In this document: positions 9,662-19,592 of the stretch, one piece after another | Layout of the letters: the number at the start of each line of letters is the position of its first letter | Position numbering within the stretch: the first letter of the stretch is position 1 | Source of the DNA: Verrucomicrobiota bacterium | GTDB taxonomy: Bacteria; Verrucomicrobiota; Verrucomicrobiia; Chthoniobacterales; Terrimicrobiaceae | DNA length: 64,000 nucleotides | Direction of reading: 5' to 3' | Assembly: GCA_017305195.1 (NCBI GenBank) | Contig: JAFKMU010000036.1 | Location: 124,001 to 188,000 of the forward strand | Translations under genes and position numbers: made by a program | The notes under the pieces: generated by a model | Told to the model about the DNA's origin: nothing | What the model saw: the letters and a program-made list of their open reading frames with translations, nothing else | Database searches by the model: none

Positions 9662-9753
9662 CCGACAGGCCTATTTGCTCGCGATTTATCTCTCCCCAGA
9701 GCTTATTTGCAGGAAGCTGACAGGCCTTTCCCCCCCATCCCTATTTCATTCCC

Positions 9754-12444
9754 ATGAACCGAATGTCTCATTCCCCGACCCGAGATCGAGTGAATCCCGG
9801 TCGGATCACTGCGATCATCGTATCCATCGCAACATGCCTGGCCACCGCGACGCATGCGGCCAGCGGATCATGGAACTCGAACACCGACGGCAACTGGAGT
9901 GACTCTTCCAAGTGGCTCAACGGGATCATCGCAGATGGACAGGGTTCCACTGGCAATCTGACGTTCAACATAACTCCCAACCGGACGATCACCATCGACT
10001 CGACCTCGCGGACCCTGGGAATCCTCAATATCGGTGACACGAATGCCACGAATTCCTATACGGTGGCTTCTTCCGGGGGCGCTGTCCTGATCATGGACAA
10101 CGGCGGTTCTCCTGCCCAGATCAATCAACTGTCGACAAGCGCGGCTAACATCATTTCGTCGGGCATCACGCTGAACGACGATCTTGAGATCAACAACGCC
10201 TCGTCTCTCGGGCTCACGCTGAGTGGCAATATCACGGGCAATGCGGTGGAGATCGCCCTGAATTCCACCGGCACTGGCGCGGTGACCTTGAGCGGCGTCA
10301 ATACATTTTCAGGAGCCGTCCGAGTCAATACAGGGACGCTGACAGTGGCGTCGGCTGCCGGGGGCAATACGGCGGTTGCCGCGCTGAACGCCAGCAATAC
10401 GCTGTATCTGAATGCCGGGGCCACCTTTAGCCGCGGCGACGGAGGATCATCCAGCAACCTCTTCACCATCGCCGGCATCAACGACGGAACTGGCGGGGGA
10501 GGACTGTACACCCGGGGCACCGGGGGCGGTACTCGCTGGACGGAGCTGGCTGGCGATGACGATTACAGCTTCAGTGGCGTGATCCAGAATGGCAGCGGGA
10601 CCAGCTACATCGGCATGGTCAAAACGGGGGCGGGCACCCAGACGCTCTCGGGAGCAAACACCTACACGGGAGGCACCATGCTCGGCGGAGGAACCCTGCG
10701 GCTCAATGGCGGTACGGGTTCGCTGGCGGCCACCGGAGTGTTGACCATGCAGGGAGCCAAGTTCTGGTATGACAACACAAGTGCCGCCGGAACGAAGGCG
10801 CAGTCGCTCGGCGCGCTGACTTTCTCCAAGGGAGACAATATCGTTCAATCCACCAAGGGGGCTGCGACCAGCAGCTCGCTGACTTTTAGCTCTCTGGCTG
10901 CTCGTACGACGGGCGCCACGGCAAATTTTGTTTACGCGGATGGGACGGCTGGCGCGGACAACAGCATCAACCTCACGGGGGCCTCGGCGGGATTCGTTAA
11001 CCAGGGTGTATTTGTGAACGGAGCCAATTATGGGTACATGAATGCCAGCGGGACATATATCCGGGCCGCCGTGTACGGATCGGATGCCGGTTTTGTCAAC
11101 GCATCGGGCGCATTGACGGCCGCGAGTCACAATCTCGTGACATCCTCGATCACCAACCAGGGCGCGATCATTGTCAATACGATCAAATTTGACGGGGCTG
11201 GCACAGTCGACCTCGATATCGCCGACGGTGCGATCGTGTCCTTTGCCAATGGTGGTTTGCTCCGGGCTGGCGGCGGCTCCACCACGATCAGCGGCGGAAC
11301 GATCCGGGGGAATACTTCGGTTGAAATGGTGGTGCGCACGGATTCAGCCTCCGATCGCCTGACGATCAACTCGGTGATCGGAGCCAGCGGCTCCAATGCG
11401 CTGACCAAGACCGGCGAGGGGACCCTGACGCTGGGAGGGATCAACTCCTATACGGGGGTTACCTATGTCAACGGCGGCACACTGAGTGTCAGCGCGAATG
11501 CAAATCTCGGAGCGCAGGCGACCGGAGCATCCGTAAACCTGAATAATGGCACGCTCCGGGCCACGTCGAGCTTCGGTCTGAATAATGGAGGCGCCGGAAC
11601 AAATGATCGAGGCGTCGTTCTGACAAATACCGGGACGATCGACGTTACCAGTTCGAATACGCTGACCGTTTCCGGCGTCGTGAGCGACACCTATGCCGCA
11701 ACGTCGACGACCGCCCAGCGCGGGAGCCTGACCAAATCCGGCTCTGGAACGCTGGTGCTCGGCAACACCAACACCTACACGGGCGACACTGCGGTAAGCG
11801 CCGGGACGCTTGTCATCTCCGGGAGTCTGGCCAACACGCGGGCAATCGATGTCGCCCTGGGCGCAACACTGAAAGTCGATGGTTCGACAAATGCCTCTGC
11901 GAGTGTCTCGGTGGCTGGTACGCTTGGCGGCACGGGTGTCGTGGGGGGCGCGACGACGATCACCGGCGTTCTCTCGCCGGGAAACTCGGAAGGTCTTATT
12001 TCCTTCTCCAACGCGCTCACCTTGAGCGGCAATTCTGCGCTGACATCGTTGGAGATCGCTGGAACCAGCCGCGGTGTGCTTGGTGGTTACGATGCGGTGA
12101 ATATCGGTGCGTCGCAGCTTCTCACCTACGACGGGGTGTTAAGGCTTACGATGACCGCGGCGATCGCCAGCGCTACTTACAACCTCTTTGACTTTACCGC
12201 CGGCTATGATCTGGGCGGTTTTGATTCCCTGGCTTTTGCCGGCGGATTTTACTCGGGCGCCTGGGCGGAAACCTCGGCGGGTTCCGGCGTGTGGAAGTCC
12301 CTCTCCGGCGGACAGGACTTCACCTTCACGGAAGCGACTGGCGATCTGGTCGTTGCCGCCGTGCCGGAGCCGGGCGCCTGGGCTCTGGTGGGCTTGGGAC
12401 TTGCGTTTCTCATGGTCTTCCGCAGGCGTGCCGTACGAGAGTAA
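9754..12444 (+). CDS. PEP-CTERM surface protein with autotransporter-type beta-strand repeats
   Basis: The 896-residue secreted protein has a signal region (about 15-35, ending THAASGSW). A long Gly/Ser/Thr/Asn-rich beta-helical body follows. At least four copies of the repeat unit K-x-G-x-G-T-x-x-L-x-G-x-N-x-Y/F-T/S-G start near residues 170, 288, 548 and 657. The C-terminus is a PEP-CTERM sorting signal: VPEPGAWALVGLG, a hydrophobic helix and the basic tail RRRAVRE. PEP-CTERM proteins are processed by an exosortase, which is not in this window. It probably forms part of a surface or exopolysaccharide-associated matrix. It stands alone between an FAD oxidoreductase and a pseudopilin cassette and ends just before a strong hairpin. 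Confidence 0.85.
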   Translation: MNRMSHSPTRDRVNPGRITAIIVSIATCLATATHAASGSWNSNTDGNWSDSSKWLNGIIADGQGSTGNLTFNITPNRTITIDSTSRTLGILNIGDTNATNSYTVASSGGAVLIMDNGGSPAQINQLSTSAANIISSGITLNDDLEINNASSLGLTLSGNITGNAVEIALNSTGTGAVTLSGVNTFSGAVRVNTGTLTVASAAGGNTAVAALNASNTLYLNAGATFSRGDGGSSSNLFTIAGINDGTGGGGLYTRGTGGGTRWTELAGDDDYSFSGVIQNGSGTSYIGMVKTGAGTQTLSGANTYTGGTMLGGGTLRLNGGTGSLAATGVLTMQGAKFWYDNTSAAGTKAQSLGALTFSKGDNIVQSTKGAATSSSLTFSSLAARTTGATANFVYADGTAGADNSINLTGASAGFVNQGVFVNGANYGYMNASGTYIRAAVYGSDAGFVNASGALTAASHNLVTSSITNQGAIIVNTIKFDGAGTVDLDIADGAIVSFANGGLLRAGGGSTTISGGTIRGNTSVEMVVRTDSASDRLTINSVIGASGSNALTKTGEGTLTLGGINSYTGVTYVNGGTLSVSANANLGAQATGASVNLNNGTLRATSSFGLNNGGAGTNDRGVVLTNTGTIDVTSSNTLTVSGVVSDTYAATSTTAQRGSLTKSGSGTLVLGNTNTYTGDTAVSAGTLVISGSLANTRAIDVALGATLKVDGSTNASASVSVAGTLGGTGVVGGATTITGVLSPGNSEGLISFSNALTLSGNSALTSLEIAGTSRGVLGGYDAVNIGASQLLTYDGVLRLTMTAAIASATYNLFDFTAGYDLGGFDSLAFAGGFYSGAWAETSAGSGVWKSLSGGQDFTFTEATGDLVVAAVPEPGAWALVGLGLAFLMVFRRRAVRE

Positions 12445-12468
12445 AAGCCAATCGCAGGCCGGATTTCC

Positions 12469-12496
12469 AGGCGCCGCATCGAGGGATGCGGCGCCT
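12469..12496 (+). terminator. Strong hairpin after the PEP-CTERM gene
   Basis: A perfect 12-bp inverted repeat (AGGCGCCGCATC / GATGCGGCGCCT) with a GAGG tetraloop begins 25 bases after the stop at 12444. The following bases (TGGCATTTCTGG) form only a weak T-tract. It most likely ends the PEP-CTERM transcript and separates it from the cassette. Confidence 0.7.
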
Positions 12497-12625
12497 TGGC
12501 ATTTCTGGAATGCAGGCTCTCCTCCCGAGAGGGGGATGTCGATATTGGATAACGGAAAATGCAATCTTAGCTAAACCCCGGGCTTGCGATTTTTGCCTCG
12601 GCGAGAGACCTTGCACATACGTCGA

Positions 12626-13333
12626 ATGAGTCACTCCCCCCAACGATCTTCGCGGTTCAGATGCGAGGCTTTTTCTCTCATCGAACTGCTTGCCGTGATG
12701 GCGATCATCATCACGCTGAGCGCGGTCTCTGTGCCTGCCTTTCAGTCGATCCGTGGCGGCAGCACGGTAAACAAGGCGGTCGCAGATCTTTCCAGTACTC
12801 TGGAAATGGCCCGGGCCTATGCCATGGCCAACCGCACGTATGTGCGCATCCTCCTCGGAGATGCTCCGGCGGCGAATGGACAGGTGCTGCCTGTCCTCGT
12901 AGCTCAGCCGATTTTTTCTGCGAATGGCTCCGCTGCGGGGGATATGACGGATGCCAGCGTGTGGCCGGCTCTCAGCCGACCGCTGGTTTTGCAAAATCTA
13001 CGCATTTTCGATTCCCTCCAGGGCAGCCTGCCGGTCGATACCCGCAATGATGTCACTCCGCTTGGCGCCAATGTGCAGGGGGCCGTCATGTCACCGCTCA
13101 AGCGCGCCACCGCAGGGTTGGGTTTGATGGATTTCACGGGAGTGATCCAGTTTTCTCCGACGGGAGAGGCGAGAGTTTCGTTCGAGGAGCCTGCACGCTA
13201 CATCAAAATAGCCATCGATCAACCTGCCAGCGGCAGCGCGACCTCTGCCATGGGCAAGAATCCGTTCATCCTCCGGCTTTCCGGCATTAATGGTTCGATT
13301 CGCATTCTCCGGGCCGGCGAGGTGGCGCTTTAG
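12626..13333 (+). CDS. Verru_Chthon cassette protein D, prepilin-like
   Basis: The protein has a type IV pilin-like N-terminus: a short basic leader (MSHSPQRSSRFRCEA), the cleavage/methylation motif FSLIELLAVMAII and a hydrophobic helix. A globular part of about 200 residues follows. The size and position match protein D of the four-gene cassette described in Verrucomicrobium and Chthoniobacter. I chose ATG 12626 rather than the upstream in-frame TTG at 12584 because the leader then has normal pseudopilin length. It is first of six closely packed genes (12626-19549). A prepilin peptidase would be needed and is not in the window. Role: probably a component of a pseudopilus-like export or surface structure, not experimentally defined. 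Confidence 0.8.
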   Translation: MSHSPQRSSRFRCEAFSLIELLAVMAIIITLSAVSVPAFQSIRGGSTVNKAVADLSSTLEMARAYAMANRTYVRILLGDAPAANGQVLPVLVAQPIFSANGSAAGDMTDASVWPALSRPLVLQNLRIFDSLQGSLPVDTRNDVTPLGANVQGAVMSPLKRATAGLGLMDFTGVIQFSPTGEARVSFEEPARYIKIAIDQPASGSATSAMGKNPFILRLSGINGSIRILRAGEVAL

Positions 13334-13381
13334 GCGGCAGCCCGTCTGCCCGGGCAGGCTTATCATTTCTCCTGAATCTCT

Positions 13382-13918
13382 GTGGTCCGAGACATCCCCA
13401 TCTCCATACGCGCCTTTAGCCTCGTTGAGGTGGCGATCGCTGTTGGCATCCTCGCATTCGTCATCATCTCCGTCGTGGGGTTGCTGGGGGTCGGCCTGAA
13501 AAGCAACCAGGTTTCCGTGGAGGAAACACGGGCTGCCGCGATGCTGACGATGCTGGAGGCCGATCTGCGAAATACGCACTCCAGTCTGAATGGGGGAAAG
13601 TCATCGCTTTTTGGGCTGCCTTTGCCCTATCGCTCCGCTCCCGGGGGAGTGACTTTCGACCCTGCGATCCTGGCGGGAAGCTTCTTCACCACCGGGGTAA
13701 ACGATATGGAGATGCCGGTGTCCCTCGCAGCGGGGAGACCCCGCTTTCAGGCATCGGTTTCCTACCTTGAGGCGCCGGGGGCCTCGGGAGTGAAGCCCAT
13801 GGTGGCCCGGCTGGTGGTGAATTGGCCGGCCACAAATACCTCCAGTGCGGCGGATGTCTCCAACCCGGCAAAGGTAAGGGGATCGGTCGAGGCACTGGTA
13901 TCGTTTCCTGCACCATGA
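13382..13918 (+). CDS. Verru_Chthon cassette protein B, prepilin-like
   Basis: The 178-residue protein has a prepilin motif at the N-terminus (RAFSLVEVAIAVGILAFVIISVVGLLGVGL) after a 10-residue leader. The remainder is a small globular domain with no recognised catalytic motif. The start is GTG 13382; no ATG lies in a suitable place. It ends with an ATGA overlap onto the next gene, so B and C are translationally coupled. Position between D and C and the FSLVEV motif support the cassette B assignment. Confidence 0.8.
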   Translation: MVRDIPISIRAFSLVEVAIAVGILAFVIISVVGLLGVGLKSNQVSVEETRAAAMLTMLEADLRNTHSSLNGGKSSLFGLPLPYRSAPGGVTFDPAILAGSFFTTGVNDMEMPVSLAAGRPRFQASVSYLEAPGASGVKPMVARLVVNWPATNTSSAADVSNPAKVRGSVEALVSFPAP

Positions 13919-14835
13919 AGCGAGGGAAGGCATTCACATTGATCGAGGTCCTGGTGGGCGTGGCGATCCTGGCCATCCTGGGTTTGGTGATCGTGCAGAT
14001 CATTACAGCGACCTTGAGCGCATCGCGCATGAGTAATGCGGGTATCGATGCCGCAGCGCAGGCGAGGCTGGCGTTTGATCGCTTGGGCATTGATCTGGCT
14101 GCAATGGTCCGCAGGCCCGACATCGACTTTCAATCGACGAGTTCATTTGGCGCCGCTCCGCCCTATGGCCTGTTGTTTGTCTCGGGGGTGATGGCTGCCG
14201 GGGTCGGGGGAACGAATAACCGGGGATACTCGCTTGTCGGCTATCAGGTGAATGTCACGACGGATACGCCGACTCCATGTTTGCTGCGAGGGGCGATCCC
14301 GATCGCCTGGCAGGGGACGAACGCGGTAGGGGTGACCGGGTATGAGACCAATGGGCTGCCGGTTTCATTGACGAGTATCGGGGTGACCCTGAGCTTGGGA
14401 GATTTTGATGTGCTGGCTCCCGCAGTGATACGGGTCGTGGTGGGATATCAGCTCTACCCAAGCGGCAATAGTGTTTCTCTGTCCGATGGCACATCGCTTC
14501 AGGCTTTGGGACAGGTGGTGTACTCCCCTCCGGTACGGCTGGACTCCGAGGAAAATCCCTCGTCCATGACCGATCTCAGCTGCGTGAGCAGCCTCATCGT
14601 GGGGGTGGTCGCGATAGATCCCGACGCGGTCAAGCGGTTGAAGGCATCCGAGGTGGCCGCCCTGGCGGCGAGCTTTCCTGTTCCTTCGGCCGGGCAGTAT
14701 CCCGTGGCTCTTTGGTCTCCGATCGCGGAAAATGCCAGCGGCCTCCCGGCGGGAGTGCCTCTTTTCGCGCGTCAATCGGTGCGCGTTTTCCAAAGAGCTT
14801 TTCCTATCAACCCGTACGGAGCGCCTCGGCAATGA
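13915..14835 (+). CDS. Verru_Chthon cassette protein C, prepilin-like
   Basis: The open frame extends upstream to 13822, but the natural start is ATG 13915 in an ATGA overlap with the preceding gene. It gives MKRGKAFTLIEVLVGVAILAILGLVIVQII, a canonical prepilin leader and helix. The mature part is about 290 residues and contains a region (ARLAFDRLGIDLAAMVRRPDIDF) resembling the post-helix segment of GspJ-like minor pseudopilins. It overlaps the next gene by ATGA as well. Assigned as cassette protein C by size, order and motif. Confidence 0.82.
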   Translation: MKRGKAFTLIEVLVGVAILAILGLVIVQIITATLSASRMSNAGIDAAAQARLAFDRLGIDLAAMVRRPDIDFQSTSSFGAAPPYGLLFVSGVMAAGVGGTNNRGYSLVGYQVNVTTDTPTPCLLRGAIPIAWQGTNAVGVTGYETNGLPVSLTSIGVTLSLGDFDVLAPAVIRVVVGYQLYPSGNSVSLSDGTSLQALGQVVYSPPVRLDSEENPSSMTDLSCVSSLIVGVVAIDPDAVKRLKASEVAALAASFPVPSAGQYPVALWSPIAENASGLPAGVPLFARQSVRVFQRAFPINPYGAPRQ

Positions 14836-17800
14836 AGCCTGCAATGCACAGATCGATGGGCTGGAGGGGCCGCGGGTTTGCCCTCGTCATTGCGATGGCT
14901 GCGATCGTACTGATCACGGTTATCGTCCTTGCGTTTTTTTCCCGCGCGCTGCTGAACCGCCAGGTTTCCTTCACCAGCACGAATCAGATCAAGTCCGACA
15001 TGCTGGCCCGGATGGCGATGGACGTGGTGGTGGGAGAGATCAGGCAGGAGATCGTTGACTACTCCGAACCGTCGACAAACGGTGTCTTCCGTCCCTTGGC
15101 CTCGTCGAACATGGTTCCCTCGAAAATGGGAGTGAGCGGCGCGGACGCCCATGGAGCCGAGGTGATCACCAAGGTATCCGGGACGGCCACCAAGATTGAT
15201 CCCGGAGCCAATGGCAAAACCTTTGGGTCTGCTGTGCGGATCGATGCCAGGGGAAGGAACGGGCGCGTGCTGTCGCAGTGGTTCACAAACGGTCCGCAAC
15301 TCGGCGCGGCGGATCTTCCATCGTGGACGTATCTGACGCGTGACGGTGCGATCGTGCAGTCATTTACCGCAGGAAACAATATCCCGTCCGCCACGAATGC
15401 CGTGGTGGGGCGGTTTAGCTACACGGTCTACAATATCGGCGGCTTGTTGGATGCGAATGTGGCGGGATATCCCTCCACCTTCCCGGCGGCGAAATACCAG
15501 ACCAAGGAGTCCATCGCCTATGCCGATCTCACGGCGCTCGGGCTTTCGACCTCGCAAATCGATGGCCTGATCTCATGGAGAAACAAAAAAACCGGGAGCA
15601 GTACGGCCGTCTTTGAAGCTTGGGCGACCGGTCGGGCCTCGACGAATGCGAGCGATATCGTGGCGGCGGCGCAAGTGGGCTCGACTGGCCATGTCGGGAC
15701 AGTGATCGGGGACAACACCTTCCTGAGCCGTGGTGATCTGCTTCGTTACCTGAGCCGGGCGGGAATGACAAATGCCGCGCCCAATCTGGTCCACCGATCG
15801 CGCTCGGCCACAGGACCCTCGTATGGTCCCGCGAATCGGCAAACCGACAGCGGAGGGGTTGCGCCCTATGGGGACAAGGCCGATGACCTGGCGAGCTATA
15901 ATCGGTCATTTCCCGCAGTGAAGGCGTTCGATGGTGTGATCTGGCACTACCGTGATGACGGGACATGGGATAGCGAAACGGTCACCGGGAGCTCGCCGCT
16001 CGTGCGACGGCCCTTCTCTCTGGCTAGGCTTGCGTGGCTCGGGCACGACGGTCCCAATGTGGCGGCCTTTGATCCTTCTCTTTCCGCCAGCGACCGGGAA
16101 CGTGCCATCAAGACGTGCTTCGGGCTCACGTGGAATGATAACAAGCACCGCTGGGATTACGCCCACGGAGACGAGCACGGCATCCTGAGCCTGGAGCAGG
16201 TGCGGAAGCTCAAACGCGGCCCCGATTTCTTTGAGCTTCTCCGCGCGGGCATCCTGGAGGGGTCCCTGGGGACGAATCCCGGTGATCCGACCTCGGCGAC
16301 GGATATCTCCGTACCGGTGGAAGGAGTGCTTGGCGATATCAAGCAGATCGCAAACAAGAAGGACCGGCAGATCCTTCAAATCGGGGCCAATATCATCGAT
16401 CAGGCCGATGCGGATAATTATCCCACCGCAATATACCAGATGAGCAACCAGGAGATTTCGCCGGATGACGAACTGTATAACTATGTCTTCGGGGTCGAGA
16501 ATCTCCCGGTATTGACTCGTGTCGGCATCGTTAACCACTACTGGCCGGACCATGGAGAGAGTATCACCCCGGAGCCCACGGGGCCGGGGGACATGAGGGT
16601 ATTCCTGCAGCCCGAGGTCTGGAATCCCCACGACAGCTCCACGGCAGATCCCGCGGTCTATCCGGATACCCCGAGCGAGCTGCGGTTCGTGACCTACGGC
16701 GGGGTGTCTCTCAAGCTCGATCAAAGTGGGGCCAATGTCCCGACCACCAGCCAGATGGGGTCGAACCCCGCGGTGATGAGCTTTGGGCGTGATCCCGCTC
16801 TCGACGAGTTTGGCAGCGATTCGAATGCTCCAAGTCCCAAAGGGATGATCGGATTCAATAATCCCCCGCCGACATCCGCCTCGCCCCCCGCTTTCTTTAA
16901 CAAACCTGTGCCCTTGACCGGGTACTGTTCCGCAGGAGCTCCCGGCTCCGCCATGAACAAACCCCTGCTGGATTATGCGGTCAACGTGACCCCCTACGAT
17001 GCCAACAACCGGTACAAACCCAATGCGACAAAGACGCAGTACGACACGTATATCGAGCGAATGCCCTATCTGGGAGTGTACCTCGGCACGATGACACGCA
17101 CGATACCGGCCTCGGGATCTTCTCAGCATTCGGTGACAGTCATTCCCGATCTGGCCGAGGGCGGCTACCTGTCTTTTGCTCTTGAGTACAGGGACAAGAA
17201 TGGGAAATGGCTGCCGTATTCTGTGATCAGCCGGGTGCTCGCGATGAACAAGAACGGCTGGAGCACGGGGTCAAAGTACGGGGGAAGCTGGGGATCGATC
17301 GTTGCCCGGGTCGATCCCAGGACGGACCGCTTCTCCGTAAGCTCTGCCGCCGTCCGCCCCACGACACCGAGTTGGCAGATGGGCTTCTCGATCCGCCCAA
17401 GCGTCGAGAGCACGTATGATGACGGGAATAATATCGGAAGAGGCGTGATCTCATCGGCCTGGCCCCGGTCAGCCGCTGGATTTCTCCATGCGGGTGGCGG
17501 CAGATACATGTTTGACTCGTGGATGCAAAATGTCGCCTCCTCGGACTTTCGTTACGCAGACGGGGACGGCATCACCCGGCCCGGGGACGCCGGCCGGGCA
17601 TCTGCTGCCGGAGACACGTCTGGAGACGGCATGGGAAGCTATATGCTGACATCGGGCGCGTCTGATTATCTGCCCGGGTCCAAATCCCGACGCCGTCCCT
17701 ATATACTCAACCGACCGTTTCAGTCTGTGGGCGAGCTCGGTTATGTCTTTCGCGATCAGCCGTTCAAGACACTGGACCTGTGGTCGGATAAAAGTGCGGA

Positions 17801-18341
17801 TGGCGCCTTGATCGACCTTTTCTCCGTGAGCGACCAGGCGATGGTGGCGGCAGGAAGGGTGAATATCAACTCGGCGAGCGAAAGCGTGATGACGGCCATC
17901 CTGCGAAACGTGACAAAGCAGGCCAACAGTGCCGGAGGCAGTGCGCTTTCCTCCGATGAGGCGGCTGCCCAGGCGAGCGCTGCGACCGGCGAAATCCACA
18001 CGAACGGTGCATTGCGTGACGCCTCGGACATATCTTCGCGCCTGGGCGGCGTCTTCCATACGGCAGCTACCGCTGTCCCCGGCAACAACACCTCGCTGAA
18101 CCAGCCGTTTCGCAACAAGTCCTATGGCGAAGCGCCGATTCGCGCTCTGGCTAACGTCGCGGATATCCGGACTTGGAGCCTCCTGGTGGATGTCGTGGCC
18201 CAGTCCGGGCGTCTCGCCGTCAATGCAACGGGGCTGCAGGACTTCATCGTGGAAGGCGAGCGGCGGTATTGGCTGCACGTCGCGGTCGATCGCATCACGG
18301 GAAAGCTGGTCAGCACACAAATGGAGCCGGTCTATGAATAG
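14832..18341 (+). CDS. Verru_Chthon cassette protein A, large membrane-anchored protein
   Basis: The start is ATG 14832 (ATGA overlap), giving 1169 residues. The N-terminus has a positively charged stretch, the sequence GRGFALVIAMAAIVLITVIVLAFFSRALL and then a polar region. This resembles the GspK/PilX-type minor pilin N-terminus rather than a standard prepilin. The long exported body is rich in Ser/Asp/Pro/Tyr and lacks recognised enzyme motifs. Near residue 1010, RVNINSASESVMTAILRN resembles the helix-hairpin-like segment of GspK-type proteins. Known family: cassette protein A is the largest of the four. It overlaps the start of the next small secreted protein by 8 bases. Confidence 0.8.
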   Translation: MKPAMHRSMGWRGRGFALVIAMAAIVLITVIVLAFFSRALLNRQVSFTSTNQIKSDMLARMAMDVVVGEIRQEIVDYSEPSTNGVFRPLASSNMVPSKMGVSGADAHGAEVITKVSGTATKIDPGANGKTFGSAVRIDARGRNGRVLSQWFTNGPQLGAADLPSWTYLTRDGAIVQSFTAGNNIPSATNAVVGRFSYTVYNIGGLLDANVAGYPSTFPAAKYQTKESIAYADLTALGLSTSQIDGLISWRNKKTGSSTAVFEAWATGRASTNASDIVAAAQVGSTGHVGTVIGDNTFLSRGDLLRYLSRAGMTNAAPNLVHRSRSATGPSYGPANRQTDSGGVAPYGDKADDLASYNRSFPAVKAFDGVIWHYRDDGTWDSETVTGSSPLVRRPFSLARLAWLGHDGPNVAAFDPSLSASDRERAIKTCFGLTWNDNKHRWDYAHGDEHGILSLEQVRKLKRGPDFFELLRAGILEGSLGTNPGDPTSATDISVPVEGVLGDIKQIANKKDRQILQIGANIIDQADADNYPTAIYQMSNQEISPDDELYNYVFGVENLPVLTRVGIVNHYWPDHGESITPEPTGPGDMRVFLQPEVWNPHDSSTADPAVYPDTPSELRFVTYGGVSLKLDQSGANVPTTSQMGSNPAVMSFGRDPALDEFGSDSNAPSPKGMIGFNNPPPTSASPPAFFNKPVPLTGYCSAGAPGSAMNKPLLDYAVNVTPYDANNRYKPNATKTQYDTYIERMPYLGVYLGTMTRTIPASGSSQHSVTVIPDLAEGGYLSFALEYRDKNGKWLPYSVISRVLAMNKNGWSTGSKYGGSWGSIVARVDPRTDRFSVSSAAVRPTTPSWQMGFSIRPSVESTYDDGNNIGRGVISSAWPRSAAGFLHAGGGRYMFDSWMQNVASSDFRYADGDGITRPGDAGRASAAGDTSGDGMGSYMLTSGASDYLPGSKSRRRPYILNRPFQSVGELGYVFRDQPFKTLDLWSDKSADGALIDLFSVSDQAMVAAGRVNINSASESVMTAILRNVTKQANSAGGSALSSDEAAAQASAATGEIHTNGALRDASDISSRLGGVFHTAATAVPGNNTSLNQPFRNKSYGEAPIRALANVADIRTWSLLVDVVAQSGRLAVNATGLQDFIVEGERRYWLHVAVDRITGKLVSTQMEPVYE

Positions 18342-19017
18342 CAGATGCTTGGGGCTCGTTGCGGTAGCGCTGTTGTCCGGGCATTCGCTTCGTGCGCAGG
18401 AGCCCGCGACGCATGAGGTGTCCTTTCCTTCCGGAGATGCGGCATGGACGATCACTTTTGACAACGGGTCTCCAGACCGGAGCGGCTCGGCGGCTCCCCG
18501 GACGGACAGCGCAAAGGAAAAACCGGTGGCCGGACAATTGGCAAAGATCGAGATCGTGCGAATGGGCGGCGGGCGACATGATGTCGTGAGTTACGCCAGC
18601 GGCGCCAAGGCGGAGATGTGGTGGCCTCCCCGCTCCGGGCTGGTTCTCTTCAAGATGGATGGCGAGGCGGTCAGAGCCCTCCGGAGCGGGTATTTCGATA
18701 ACCAGCGCTACGACGCGACGGCATTTCAATGGGTAAACAAAGGCACGTTTCGCGGGATGGAGATGCTGGCTGGAAAGCCCTGCCGTCATTATGTTTTTGA
18801 ACAGCCGCTTGTGGGGGAGGAAAGGCTTGTTTTTCATGCCTGGATCGACAACCAGACCAACCGGCCGGCGGCCTTGAAAGTCGGCGGCGGCAGCGCCGGA
18901 GTGTTTGTCTTCGACTTGCCCATGCCCGATCGCGCGTACGTTCCCAGCCCTGAGTTTGCGGCGGCCTTTGAAAAATGCCAGGACGCCCTGGCGCCGCGCA
19001 AAAGCTACGGACGTTAA
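18334..19017 (+). CDS. Secreted protein of unknown function, cassette-associated
   Basis: I do not recognise this 227-residue protein. ATG 18334 lies inside the end of the cassette A gene, so expression is probably coupled. The N-terminus is a signal peptide (about MNSRCLGLVAVALLSGHSLRAQ). The mature part is predicted mainly beta, with many aromatic residues and a single late cysteine pair (about KPCRHYVF and EKCQDAL), which could form a disulfide. The overlap with cassette A suggests it works with the pseudopilus-like structure. Confidence 0.65.
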   Translation: MNSRCLGLVAVALLSGHSLRAQEPATHEVSFPSGDAAWTITFDNGSPDRSGSAAPRTDSAKEKPVAGQLAKIEIVRMGGGRHDVVSYASGAKAEMWWPPRSGLVLFKMDGEAVRALRSGYFDNQRYDATAFQWVNKGTFRGMEMLAGKPCRHYVFEQPLVGEERLVFHAWIDNQTNRPAALKVGGGSAGVFVFDLPMPDRAYVPSPEFAAAFEKCQDALAPRKSYGR

Positions 19018-19033
19018 CCCGCCCCTTCTCGAT

Positions 19034-19549
19034 ATGAAACATGTGATCCCGCTCGTCCTCCTGGCTGGTCTCAGCCTTGGATTTACGATGTCTGCCAAGG
19101 CCCAGACTGCCAGCGAGAAAACCGTCATTTCACTGAAGAACGGAGAGAAACGACTCAATATATTCGGCCTTCGCAAGCCGGTGGTCGAGGAGATCGAGGG
19201 CGGTATCAAGATATCCTGCCGCAACGAGGATCCGCACCGCTGGTCCGCTGTCGTTAGCTACACTTTTGAAAAGCCGGTGAAGGCAGGTTCTGTCAGTTTT
19301 GACTTTAGCCAGAACCAGATCGGCAAGCTGACGGCAGGATGCGAACTGGAAAATGGAATCCAACTCAGGCAGGTGCTCGCGAGCGAAGGGCCGACCCTCA
19401 TGAATTACTCGGTCGATTTTGCGACCACAGCATCGGACCTCAAGGTGAGCTTTGATGATGCTCCGGTCAAAAGCGTCTTCATTTCTTTTACCGTGCCTCC
19501 GGATACGGGAGACACGGTGATTGAGATCAGAAACTGGACCCTCCAGTGA
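19034..19549 (+). CDS. Small secreted beta-sandwich-like protein of unknown function
   Basis: The 171-residue protein starts at ATG 19034, 17 bases after the previous gene, with signal peptide MKHVIPLVLLAGLSLGFTMSAKA. The mature protein alternates beta-type stretches (WSAVVSYTFEKPVKAGSVSFDF; VFISFTVPPDTGDTVIEIRNWTL), which is compatible with a carbohydrate-binding-like sandwich, although no family is identified. It is the last gene of the 12626-19549 cluster and converges on the AraC gene. Confidence 0.6.
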   Translation: MKHVIPLVLLAGLSLGFTMSAKAQTASEKTVISLKNGEKRLNIFGLRKPVVEEIEGGIKISCRNEDPHRWSAVVSYTFEKPVKAGSVSFDFSQNQIGKLTAGCELENGIQLRQVLASEGPTLMNYSVDFATTASDLKVSFDDAPVKSVFISFTVPPDTGDTVIEIRNWTLQ

Positions 19550-19592
19550 TGGGCTGGCTCCGCGCAGGCAGCGTCTTTTTCCAAGCACGGCC

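Noticed and set aside
10280..11810. Apparent tandem repeats suggesting CRISPR or satellite DNA
   Set aside because: They are protein-level beta-strand repeats with irregular spacing and divergent bases in a coding frame, not identical spaced repeats.
15906..17129. 407-codon minus-strand open frame
   Set aside because: Antisense shadow of cassette protein A; no recognisable domain and no ribosome site.
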